DNA of 5,028 nucleotides. Source: Chryseobacterium sp. (lineage in GTDB: Bacteria; Bacteroidota; Bacteroidia; Flavobacteriales; Weeksellaceae). Of the stretch, positions 1-4,902 are shown piece by piece. Within the stretch, counting starts at the first letter, position 1; each line of letters opens with the position of its first letter. The notes beneath the pieces are model-generated. The model saw only the letters and a list, made by a program, of their open reading frames with translations, was not told the origin of the DNA and made no database searches. The translations under genes and the position numbers were made by a program. Where the stretch lies: NCBI GenBank assembly GCA_017989575.1, contig JAGNPP010000203.1:1-5028 (forward strand). The letters are read 5' to 3'.

Positions 1-1
1 G

Positions 2-43
2 GTGATTCGCCTGGACGGTGCCATCCGCCTGGCTCCGCGTTGA
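2..43 (+). CDS. 3' end of an unidentified chromosomal gene (partial)
   Basis: The first bases can be read as the last 13 codons of a gene, giving VIRLDGAIRLAPR and then a TGA stop. Most of the codons end in G or C, which fits a GC-rich host and contrasts with the AT-rich genes further in. A strong terminator about 70 bases downstream in the same direction supports a gene ending here. The fragment is too short to identify a product. It lies outside the inserted element, so it should belong to the chromosome. The frame is inferred only from the clean stop and the codon pattern. Confidence 0.4.
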   Translation: MIRLDGAIRLAPR

Positions 44-50
44 ATAAGAT

Positions 51-102
51 TTTGCTATTAATTTAATAGCTATTGACGCTTACCCATCAAGCGCTAGAAG
101 CC
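51..102. repeat. Dispersed intergenic repeat of Comamonadaceae type
   Basis: The stretch around TTTAATAGCTATTGACGC and AAGCGCTAGAAGCC, with a short inverted repeat (GCTT and AAGC around CCCATC), resembles a small palindromic repeat that I recall as common between genes of Rhodoferax, Polaromonas and Acidovorax relatives. It sits between a gene end and a terminator, which is where such repeats usually lie. The family match is from memory and was not searched. It is the main clue to the host. Confidence 0.4.
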
Positions 103-112
103 CATTCAACAC

Positions 113-143
113 AAACCCCGCAAACGAAAATTTGCGGGGTTTT
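113..143 (+). terminator. Rho-independent terminator of the left chromosomal gene
   Basis: A perfect 12-bp stem (113-124 with 131-142) rich in GC, with a 6-base loop, is followed by a short T run on the plus strand. It probably ends the transcript of the gene that stops at position 43. The stem also starts with A residues, so it could work weakly in the other direction. Confidence 0.8.
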
Positions 144-159
144 AGTCGCACCAAGACAC

Positions 160-195
160 AAAAAAACCGCTGTAGCCTTGCGACTGCAGCGGTTT
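160..195 (-). terminator. Probable original tRNA-Asp terminator, displaced by the insertion
   Basis: A 12-bp stem (164-175 with 184-195) has one imperfect pair and an 8-base loop. On the minus strand it is followed by seven T residues. It lies only 6 bp from the left 19-bp att copy, which is the tail of the tRNA. Before integration this hairpin would have stood directly behind the CCA end of tRNA-Asp, as a normal tRNA terminator does. The insertion now separates them by 4.7 kb. Confidence 0.75.
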
Positions 196-201
196 CTTAT
201 C

Positions 202-220
202 TGGCGGAGTGGACGGGACT
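202..220 (-). repeat. attL: 19-bp direct repeat of the tRNA-Asp 3' end
   Basis: The 19 bases TGGCGGAGTGGACGGGACT are identical to the 3' end of the tRNA-Asp gene at 4903-4921. They cover the CCA, the acceptor strand and part of the T arm. Sequence on both sides differs immediately (C against T before, G against C after). This is what site-specific integration into a tRNA gene leaves: an intact tRNA at one end and an orphan tail at the other. The recombination crossover must lie within these 19 bp. Confidence 0.92.
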
Positions 221-283
221 GTTCCATCTTTCCGTTAAATATTGTTTAAAATCAATGACTTACGAAAAGTCATCGCTGAATTT

Positions 284-315
284 CGGTACACAAAACAGTA
301 CACGTTTCGGTACAT
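284..315 (+). promoter_or_regulatory. Left arm-type integrase sites (three, 12-bp period)
   Basis: Three copies of CRGTACAY start at 284, 296 and 308, exactly 12 bp apart and in one orientation. Two matching copies with the same 12-bp step occur at the right end at 4829 and 4841. They lie about 64 bp inside the left att repeat, while the right pair lies about 55 bp inside the right repeat. Tyrosine integrases of the lambda type bind short repeated arm sites flanking the core, so this is the natural reading. A 7-bp hairpin (255-261 with 267-273) lies between the att repeat and these sites. Confidence 0.7.
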
Positions 316-405
316 AGTCTAACGTAGTCCCATAAAAACTAGTTGTTACGTCAAATTCCATGCACTATGTGTGTTAAAAATAAGGTTTTTAAAAGGGAGT
401 AGAAA

Positions 406-822
406 ATGGGAAGTTTTGTACAGGGTACGCTTGGTAAAGATGAGAAGATCATCGTTGAAGGTCGTGTTAGTGGCTGGGCACTCGTACCCTCCATAATAAT
501 TGGTATTATTACAATTCCACTGTTTGGCCTTGGCATTATAATTATTTTAAGTGCGGTTTTCACTTATATATCAACCGAATTAGCCGTAACAAATAAGCGC
601 GTGGTGGCTAAAACTGGATTTATTAAACGAAGTACAATTGAATTAAATCTTTCCAAAGTTGAAAGCATTCAAGTTCATCAAGGTTTATTTGGTCGCATTC
701 TTAATTACGGCTCATTAGTGGTTTCTGGTGCAGGCAACCCACAAGCACCTATTCCAAACATTGCAGACCCTATGAGTTTTCGTAGACTCGCAACAGAAGC
801 TCAAGAGCAGTTTGGAAAATAA
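406..822 (+). CDS. Small membrane protein with bacterial PH domain (bPH2/DUF304-like)
   Basis: This 138-aa protein has a short soluble start, a hydrophobic hairpin at about residues 24-56 that probably forms two membrane helices, and a C-terminal half that reads like a bacterial PH domain. The stretch from about 59 to 107 (TELAVTNKRVVAKTGFI, then a KVESIQV segment, then a GRILNYGSLVVSG segment) is characteristic of the YdbS/DUF304 (PF03703) family. These are membrane-associated domains whose biochemical role is mostly unknown. The start is supported by GGGAG at 395-399, six bases before the ATG. No convincing promoter was seen; a weak candidate begins near 344. The gene stands alone, is closed by a strong terminator, and lies inside the element opposite in direction to the other genes. 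It is probably cargo. A link to membrane or transfer functions is only a guess. Confidence 0.85.
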   Translation: MGSFVQGTLGKDEKIIVEGRVSGWALVPSIIIGIITIPLFGLGIIIILSAVFTYISTELAVTNKRVVAKTGFIKRSTIELNLSKVESIQVHQGLFGRILNYGSLVVSGAGNPQAPIPNIADPMSFRRLATEAQEQFGK

Positions 823-836
823 TCTAAATTCTCAAT

Positions 837-868
837 AAAAAAAGCCAGTCATTTGACTGGCTTTTTTT
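837..868 (+). terminator. Bidirectional rho-independent terminator
   Basis: A stem of AGCCAGTC paired with GACTGGCT (843-850 with 855-862) is flanked by a run of A residues before it and seven T residues after it. It starts about 14 bases behind the stop of the PH-domain gene and ends its transcript. The A run means it also works on the minus strand, insulating this gene from transcription coming from the right. Confidence 0.93.
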
Positions 869-884
869 ATTTGCGTCCAATCTA

Positions 885-913
885 TTGACAATCCGAAGAT
901 TCTTTAATATAGA
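885..913 (+). promoter_or_regulatory. Sigma70-type promoter with no gene behind it
   Basis: A perfect -35 box TTGACA at 885-890, a 17-bp spacer and TATAGA at 908-913 make one of the best promoter matches in the window. No open reading frame or ribosome binding site follows before the terminator at 976-1009. It therefore appears to drive a short noncoding transcript starting near 920. Confidence 0.6.
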
Positions 914-919
914 TTAGAT

Positions 920-1009
920 AACAGTTCTCAAGCTGTGCAGTTAAATATTACGAAATAAATTCAAAATGTCAATACTGCCTTAACGAGAAACTGTTAAGGC
1001 AATTTTTTT
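920..1009 (+). ncRNA. Candidate small RNA of about 90 nt
   Basis: The span runs from the expected start of the 885-913 promoter to the end of a strong terminator and contains no credible coding region. Its first ten bases (AACAGTTCTC, 920-929) can pair with the bases at 985-995 (GAGAAACTGTT) with a single bulge. That segment is the loop and the start of the right arm of the terminator hairpin. The RNA could therefore switch between a terminated fold and an antiterminated fold that reads into the structured region beyond. The RNA is inferred from promoter, terminator and complementarity only, with no known family recognised. Confidence 0.5.
976..1009 (+). terminator. Rho-independent terminator of the small RNA
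   Basis: A perfect 9-bp stem TGCCTTAAC with GTTAAGGCA (976-984 with 993-1001) and an 8-base loop is followed by AT and a run of T residues to 1009. It points along the plus strand, the same direction as the promoter at 885-913. Confidence 0.85.
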
Positions 1010-1065
1010 ATGCGTCAGTTAATTCTCACGATTCGGAAAACTGCTAATGCGAATGGCTAATATGA

Positions 1066-1309
1066 AGGCAGGTTAAAAATATTGGGTTGATAGCCCATAA
1101 CTGTAAATCCCCCTTAGCAGGTAGCGAACTATAATTTTATTATAGTAAAGTAGGCAAGAATGAGATTTAAACAAAGCCACAATTGAGAGTCTTATGGTCC
1201 AACCAAGTTTAAGCTGTGTTAATACGGTGAATGGACTAAACAGAAATGATTAACTATTTTCTGTCCCTATATGTGGTGCAACTACTAAGTTGGGAATGAC
1301 AACCTGCCT
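1066..1309 (+). ncRNA. Structured noncoding region, possible RNA of unknown family
   Basis: No gene is seen here. The region is closed by a perfect 9-bp long-range stem AGGCAGGTT with AACCTGCCT (1066-1074 with 1301-1309). Inside are further helices: TGGGT/GCCCA at 1083-1097, a perfect 8-bp hairpin at 1128-1146, a 7-bp stem with one wobble (1195-1201 with 1232-1238) and, nested behind it, a perfect 7-bp stem (1240-1246 with 1258-1264). Two alternative hairpins share the bases 1279-1285. Several helices hold by G-U wobbles only when read as plus-strand RNA. No group I or II intron core, RNase P, tmRNA or retron partner was recognised. It could be an RNA made by readthrough from 885-913, or structured DNA used in transfer or replication. 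Confidence 0.4.
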
Positions 1310-1332
1310 AAATTTACAAAATTTGGTAAGGG

Positions 1333-1395
1333 AGTCTTTTCCCTTCTTAGTAGTGACTGAGCGAAGCGAAGGCACGCATAAGAAGGGAAAAGACT
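1333..1395. repeat. Perfect 17-bp inverted repeat with 29-base loop
   Basis: The arms at 1333-1349 (AGTCTTTTCCCTTCTTA) and 1379-1395 are exact reverse complements. The loop contains GCGAAGC at 1361-1367, a sequence known to form a very stable DNA mini-hairpin. No T run follows on either strand, so it is not a standard terminator. It lies between the structured region 1066-1309 and the end of the relaxase gene. It may serve as a strand-transfer or replication structure, a protein-binding site, or an RNA-stabilising hairpin. Confidence 0.75.
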
Positions 1396-1478
1396 TGTAT
1401 TAATAGTACCAGTACAAAATAATTAATTGTACATAAGCAACATTAATCGCGTAGTGGGTATCTATTTACGAAGTAAAT

Positions 1479-1504
1479 AAAAAAGGAAAACGCGAAAATT
1501 TTCC
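1479..1504 (-). terminator. Terminator of the relaxase gene
   Basis: Read on the minus strand, GGAAAA at 1499-1504 pairs with TTTTCC at 1485-1490 around an 8-base loop and is followed by six T residues. It begins just behind the relaxase stop codon. The stem is only 6 bp and AT-rich, so it may be moderate in strength. A second small hairpin (1463-1469 with 1473-1479) follows directly. Confidence 0.6.
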
Positions 1505-1505
1505 A

Positions 1506-2654
1506 TTATTTATTCTTCGGTAAATTGTCTGGCGCTTTACTAAATTTTTTCTCATACCAATTTGATAATGTAGTAAGACTCACAATTTTTTCTTCTGCAA
1601 CCTTCAAATCATTTTCCAGATTTTTATTTTTAATCAACTGTTCTGTAATCTGATTACCCACAGTTGCAACACGTTGATCGGTTATTTTTTTAGCAGCCTC
1701 TGCATTTTTTCTAGTTTCTTCCTGCAACTTTTTGGCCTCAACTTTTAATTTTTCTGCCGTTGCTATTGCTTTCACAGAAGGTGAATGCCAACCAATAATA
1801 GCACCAGTAAATGCAGAGGAAACTTTTACACCAATTGATTGAGCTTCTTTCTGAGCGCTTAAAATAATTTCCTTGGCCTGCACCTTCGCTTTTGCTAAAC
1901 CGGCTTTGTAGCCCTTCCTAGCATGCACCATTGCCACATTTTTTGCATTAGCAAAATATTGCGCCTGCTGTTTTTCTTTATGCCACTCGGAACGAGTTAG
2001 ACGCCTACGACCTGGGCCAATCCTGGTCAATCCGTGAGACATGGCAACCTTATTGCTGAACTCATCCTGAAAATTTCTCATAGCATTAATATAAGAAAGA
2101 TTTTGTTCACCTTTCTTTTTACCTTCAGCTTTTGCCTGCTTACTTGCTTTAAAACCTTCGTGAATATCTTCAAAATTTTCACCAATATTCGGCACAACAG
2201 AGAAATGCAAATGAGGGTGATCCTCGTCATCGTGAACCACAACACTCTTTAATCTATCGCCGTATTTTTCTTTCAACCATATCAAAGTATCTTCTGCAAA
2301 TTCTGGAAAGTTGTCCTCCATATCACGTGGAAGCGAAGCAACGCCAATCAAAACACAGTGCCCATCTTTTCGTAATTTTCTACCTTGGGCATCCTTGGTT
2401 TGATCTGCCCACTCATCAATTATTGGTAGAACTTCAAGCGGCGAAATACCGTAAAGTAATCCCGGCTTACGTGGATTTTCAATATGGGCACAAGCACCAT
2501 CCTCGCGCCATTGTTCAGCCAAAATATCACGAGCACTCATCGCCTTCGTTGATGTAGTAACACTTATACCCTTTTTATTTACGGTCGTTTTTGATTGAAC
2601 TGATCCTTCTCTGCCGTAAGAATCCACGTGTATAAACTGATAACTCCCTTCCAT
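1506..2654 (-). CDS. Mob_Pre/MOBV-like relaxase (plasmid mobilization protein)
   Basis: This 382-aa protein should nick one DNA strand at oriT and lead it into a recipient through a helper conjugation system. The key evidence is HDDEDHPHLH at residues 141-150, matching the metal-binding HxDE...PHxH motif of the MOBV/Mob_Pre relaxases. Around it are other features I recall from a proteobacterial branch of that family: an N-terminal YQFIHVDSYGREG, a GRKLRKDG segment near 91-98, KYGDRLKSVV before the motif, and GLTRIGPGRRRLTR at 208-221. The last 130 residues are rich in Lys, Glu, Ala and Gln and form a probable coiled coil (about 295-365), as in many Mob proteins. The start follows GAGAGGTGG, a good ribosome binding site. 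A promoter and a candidate oriT lie upstream. No MobC-like partner is present. The exact MOB subclass is less sure than the relaxase assignment. Confidence 0.85.
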   Translation of the reverse strand: MEGSYQFIHVDSYGREGSVQSKTTVNKKGISVTTSTKAMSARDILAEQWREDGACAHIENPRKPGLLYGISPLEVLPIIDEWADQTKDAQGRKLRKDGHCVLIGVASLPRDMEDNFPEFAEDTLIWLKEKYGDRLKSVVVHDDEDHPHLHFSVVPNIGENFEDIHEGFKASKQAKAEGKKKGEQNLSYINAMRNFQDEFSNKVAMSHGLTRIGPGRRRLTRSEWHKEKQQAQYFANAKNVAMVHARKGYKAGLAKAKVQAKEIILSAQKEAQSIGVKVSSAFTGAIIGWHSPSVKAIATAEKLKVEAKKLQEETRKNAEAAKKITDQRVATVGNQITEQLIKNKNLENDLKVAEEKIVSLTTLSNWYEKKFSKAPDNLPKNK

Positions 2655-2690
2655 TTTCCACCTCTCATTTTTTGCTTTTATTATGTATTT

Positions 2691-2718
2691 ATATTAGCAA
2701 ATAATGATTGATAGTCAA
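2691..2718 (-). promoter_or_regulatory. Promoter of the relaxase gene
   Basis: On the minus strand, TTGACT (2713-2718) and TAATAT (2691-2696) are separated by 16 bp, about 40 bases ahead of the relaxase ATG. Both boxes match sigma70 well. The promoter lies next to the candidate oriT fold. Such an arrangement lets relaxase binding at oriT repress its own gene, as is known for MobM of pMV158. Confidence 0.6.
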
Positions 2719-2735
2719 CGGCATGGTGTTTATTT

Positions 2736-2862
2736 AAAATACCATAGAGACCGACTATGCTTATTACACTACGTTTCATAAGCGCGGTTCTACCGAAGGT
2801 CCTAGCAGGGGCTTAAAACCAAACAGCCTTTGACTTCGCCACCTTTGTGTATATGGTATTTT
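2736..2862 (-). other. Candidate origin of transfer (oriT), highly structured region
   Basis: The region is closed by a perfect 11-bp inverted repeat AAAATACCATA with its complement (2736-2746 and 2852-2862). Within it, on the minus strand, GGTTTTA pairs with TAGAACC (2814-2820 with 2786-2792), and GCTTAT pairs with ATAAGC (2778-2783 with 2759-2764). The loop of that last hairpin reads GAAACGTAGTGTA. TAGTGT resembles the nick region TAGTGTG/TTA of the pMV158-type MOBV oriT, which also sits in a hairpin loop just upstream of the mob gene. No gene or ribosome binding site occurs here. The position, the structure and the motif together support oriT, but the nick site is an inference from a short match. 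Confidence 0.5.
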
Positions 2863-2932
2863 TTTGCTTTTCAAGCATTCCCGGCTGGGAGCACCTACTT
2901 CATTTATTGCGCTGCAAAAATAAAGCAGGTAT

Positions 2933-2957
2933 AAAAAAACACCCGATGGTGTCTTTA
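2933..2957 (-). terminator. Terminator of the 129-aa protein gene
   Basis: On the minus strand, ACACC pairs with GGTGT (2948-2952 with 2939-2943) around a 4-base loop, followed by seven T residues. The stem can extend by A-T and one G-T pair into the stop codon, so the terminator begins within the end of the gene. An imperfect hairpin follows at about 2892-2930. Confidence 0.8.
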
Positions 2958-3344
2958 TTTATATTTCAATGATGGATACTTTTTCTTTCTCTCATTTCTT
3001 ATTTCAATTTCCTCATCTGTTGGATCAATTTGGCGTAATCCATCCCCACTTTTCTCATCATAAATTGGATATTTTTCATAAATTGGCATATAACCCAAGA
3101 CCAGTGATCTATTAGAAGGGCTATCTGGAATGTATGCTATACGACCGCCAGCATGAATAGCAATACATACCCCCATTCCAGCAATGTACTCAATATATGC
3201 GGTTCCACGTAATAAATCAAATTCAGAAAATGGATCAGCAGGAGTCTGTTCAGGAAATGTAATCAAAGTCTCTGTATTCATAAATTTGCAAATAGCTACC
3301 CAAATTTTTTTGATAAAACTCACAACCAATTTCCACCACTTCAT
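2955..3344 (-). CDS. Hypothetical protein, 129 aa, hydrophobic N-terminus
   Basis: I do not recognise this protein. It begins with MKWWKLVVSFIKKIWVAICKF, an amphipathic or hydrophobic stretch of about 20 residues with scattered lysines that could bind a membrane. The middle (about 43-90) has hydrophobic segments with many Gly, Ala and Ile residues, suggesting a small beta-rich fold. The end is highly charged (about 108-129, with DPTDEEIEIRNERKKK). The gene is convincing: AGGAGA sits seven bases before the ATG, a promoter lies at 3368-3395, and a terminator overlaps the stop. It forms its own unit between the integrase and the relaxase. It has no visible helix-turn-helix, so an excisionase role is not supported. 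A cargo, maintenance or immunity role is possible but unproven. Confidence 0.8.
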   Translation of the reverse strand: MKWWKLVVSFIKKIWVAICKFMNTETLITFPEQTPADPFSEFDLLRGTAYIEYIAGMGVCIAIHAGGRIAYIPDSPSNRSLVLGYMPIYEKYPIYDEKSGDGLRQIDPTDEEIEIRNERKKKYPSLKYK

Positions 3345-3367
3345 ATTTTATTCTCCTGTTTGAGAAC

Positions 3368-3395
3368 AACATACGAAATTCAAATATTAAATCAA
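3368..3395 (-). promoter_or_regulatory. Promoter of the 129-aa protein gene
   Basis: On the minus strand, TTGATT (3390-3395) and TATGTT (3368-3373) are 16 bp apart. A short leader of about 17 to 20 bases leads to the ATG, with AGGAGA at 3352-3357. Each box matches four of the six consensus bases. Confidence 0.5.
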
Positions 3396-3419
3396 CCCTT
3401 AATTTATGTCACGTTAGTG

Positions 3420-3465
3420 AGAACGCTTCGCCGTTCTTTTACCGAGTTGCTACGTCAGTAGCAAC
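3420..3465. other. Two hairpins between the integrase stop and the next gene
   Basis: AGAACG pairs with CGTTCT (3420-3425 with 3432-3437) and is followed by TTTT on the plus strand. GTTGCTAC pairs perfectly with GTAGCAAC (3446-3453 with 3458-3465) around a 4-base loop. They lie just downstream of the integrase stop. The second may mark or protect the end of its mRNA, although it lacks a proper T run on the minus strand. The first hairpin contains GCGAAGC on the minus strand. Confidence 0.5.
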
Positions 3466-3485
3466 AGAAATCATTGAAGACTGAA

Positions 3486-4826
3486 TTAACTTTTCAAGTC
3501 AATCAGTCCAATAATTTTATCTTGAAATGGGTTGATGATTTCCGACAGTTCATCAATGGAATACTCAACCGTATAGGTTGCCACATTCACGGATTCAATC
3601 TCGTGGCCCATGAATTGACAACGTGGTTCATATGGGACACCACTGTCTTTTTTCATAAGAAAATTATTAATGAATTTTCTCAACGAATGAAAAACCAACT
3701 TACCCCGATTTATTTTTAACAGTTCTAAATGCCGAGCGAATTTTTTTCCAACTGCATTACCAGAACCTTTACCCGCACGATTTACATATTTGAAAATCGG
3801 ATCATTGCCAGTTTTTTTATCAATGAATTTTTGAAAACCAAACTCAAATAATTTATCAGGCACAGGAATTTCTCGTAATCCTGCCGCCGTTTTAGAGTCA
3901 CGAATTACAAAGAAACGATTGCCATTTTCTGACGTTTTAACTTGATCTTTTGTAATTGAAGTCAGTTCATTGATACGACAGCCAGTAACCAAGCCCAATA
4001 AAATAATGTAAAAATAATCCGGGTCTTGTTCTTTTTGCTCGTAAAAATATTCACTTTTGAAAATATTTTTAATCTCATCCAGTTCAAAAATCAAATAACC
4101 ACCGGACGATTTTTGTTTTTTCGTCAGCAGCGATTTACCTTCTGCTGGATTTTTTCCAATCAAATAACCTTGACTGATTGCAAAGTTGAACAGGGTTTTA
4201 ATATAGCCAACCTTGCCATCAATTGTGCGGGCTGAATTTTTCTTTTCACCTGCTAAAAATTCTTGATAACGGGTAATGTCTGAAATCAGAACATCCGTAA
4301 TATATTTTTTATTATTAAGAAATTTTGAAAATTCGGTGGCTGTATTGGTGACAGCCAAGACAGTTGCAGGCTTCAACTTTTTCAGCAAAATGTACTTGTC
4401 CAACAATTCGGACAGAGTAAGGGAATTTTTCGCGCTGCTGGTTACTGAATTTTGACCGTCAAAGCCTTCAAAACGAGCCAAGGCATCTTCTGGTGTGGTG
4501 GGTGTAGTGCTGCCACTGCGAAGCAGTTTTAAAGTCTCTAAAAGCCGCTCATGGTCTTCTGGACTATCAGCTTTTGCAATCCCACGATTGAGATCAAGCT
4601 CGTACCGCCTGATCTTCTCAAAGTCAATTTCCATTGAAATGCCTTGTTGTAATTTTTCAACAATAAAGTTTTCTATGGTACTGGCTTTTTTCCTGACGAT
4701 ATGACCCTCACCAGCACCGAGAGCAAACACTAGGAATTTTTGACCACCACACAGAGAGCGGTACTTGGTTGGAATCAGAAACCGGGCATAGTTTTTCTGA
4801 CCACGTGAAAACAAAAAAGGCTTCAT
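3486..4826 (-). CDS. int: Tyrosine recombinase (site-specific integrase)
   Basis: This 446-aa integrase should insert and excise the element at tRNA-Asp. Residues 5-48 (FSRGQKNYARFLIP, then a GGQKFLVFALGAG segment) resemble the N-terminal domain found in many proteobacterial integrases, possibly DUF6538. A SAM-like core-binding domain runs from about 136 to 230. The catalytic domain has R284 in TGCRINEL, K312 in RDSKTAAG, H380 and R383 in FHSLRKF, H408 in FMGHEIES and a nucleophile at Y418 in ATYTVEY. All catalytic residues are therefore present and the length is normal. The gene points away from the tRNA on the same strand, beginning 76 bp beyond its CCA end. No ribosome binding site precedes the ATG, and no other in-frame ATG lies upstream before a stop. 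The start codon lies inside a hairpin that holds arm-type sites, suggesting autoregulation or expression by readthrough from the tRNA promoter. Confidence 0.95.
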   Translation of the reverse strand: MKPFLFSRGQKNYARFLIPTKYRSLCGGQKFLVFALGAGEGHIVRKKASTIENFIVEKLQQGISMEIDFEKIRRYELDLNRGIAKADSPEDHERLLETLKLLRSGSTTPTTPEDALARFEGFDGQNSVTSSAKNSLTLSELLDKYILLKKLKPATVLAVTNTATEFSKFLNNKKYITDVLISDITRYQEFLAGEKKNSARTIDGKVGYIKTLFNFAISQGYLIGKNPAEGKSLLTKKQKSSGGYLIFELDEIKNIFKSEYFYEQKEQDPDYFYIILLGLVTGCRINELTSITKDQVKTSENGNRFFVIRDSKTAAGLREIPVPDKLFEFGFQKFIDKKTGNDPIFKYVNRAGKGSGNAVGKKFARHLELLKINRGKLVFHSLRKFINNFLMKKDSGVPYEPRCQFMGHEIESVNVATYTVEYSIDELSEIINPFQDKIIGLIDLKS

Positions 4827-4865
4827 GGCAGTACATAAAACAGTACATATCCATGAAGCCTTTTT
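4814..4865 (-). promoter_or_regulatory. Hairpin over the integrase start, with two arm-type sites in its loop
   Basis: A perfect 15-bp stem (4814-4828 with 4851-4865) encloses a 22-base loop. The right arm of the minus-strand hairpin contains the integrase ATG and continues into a T run, so the whole has the form of a rho-independent terminator, and it works in both directions. The loop carries CAGTACAT at 4829 and 4841, in 12-bp step like the left-end sites. It may end the tRNA-Asp transcript, hide the integrase start, and bind integrase. Binding or melting of this structure could set integrase expression. Confidence 0.75.
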
Positions 4866-4871
4866 CTGGAA

Positions 4872-4894
4872 AAGTCGTTGAAGATCAACGACTT
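4872..4894. other. Perfect 10-bp hairpin between tRNA and integrase
   Basis: AAGTCGTTGA pairs with TCAACGACTT (4872-4881 with 4885-4894) around a 3-base loop. It lies 8 bp inside the right att repeat and immediately beside the larger hairpin. The left end has a counterpart with a shorter stem at 255-273. Possible roles are tRNA 3' processing, binding of an accessory protein in recombination, or cruciform formation. Confidence 0.6.
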
Positions 4895-4902
4895 ACCATT
4901 CT

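Noticed and set aside
132..317. 61-aa open reading frame crossing the left att repeat
   Set aside because: It spans a terminator, the att repeat and the arm-type sites, and has no ribosome binding site or recognisable protein character.
1066..1309. Group I intron or retron msr-msd
   Set aside because: The closing inverted repeat invites both ideas. However, no intron core elements could be placed in the right order, and no reverse transcriptase is encoded in the window.
1452..1462. TAGTGGGTATC as an alternative relaxase nick site
   Set aside because: It resembles the MOBV nick motif weakly, but it lies behind the relaxase gene and no hairpin places it in a loop. The site upstream of the gene fits better.
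869..1505. CRISPR array or protein gene in the 640-bp gene-free block
   Set aside because: There are no regularly spaced direct repeats and no reading frame with a start signal. Only inverted repeats, a promoter and terminators were found.
2034..2557. Plus-strand reading frames inside the relaxase gene
   Set aside because: They are shadows of the relaxase on the other strand, which has a diagnostic catalytic motif and a good start.
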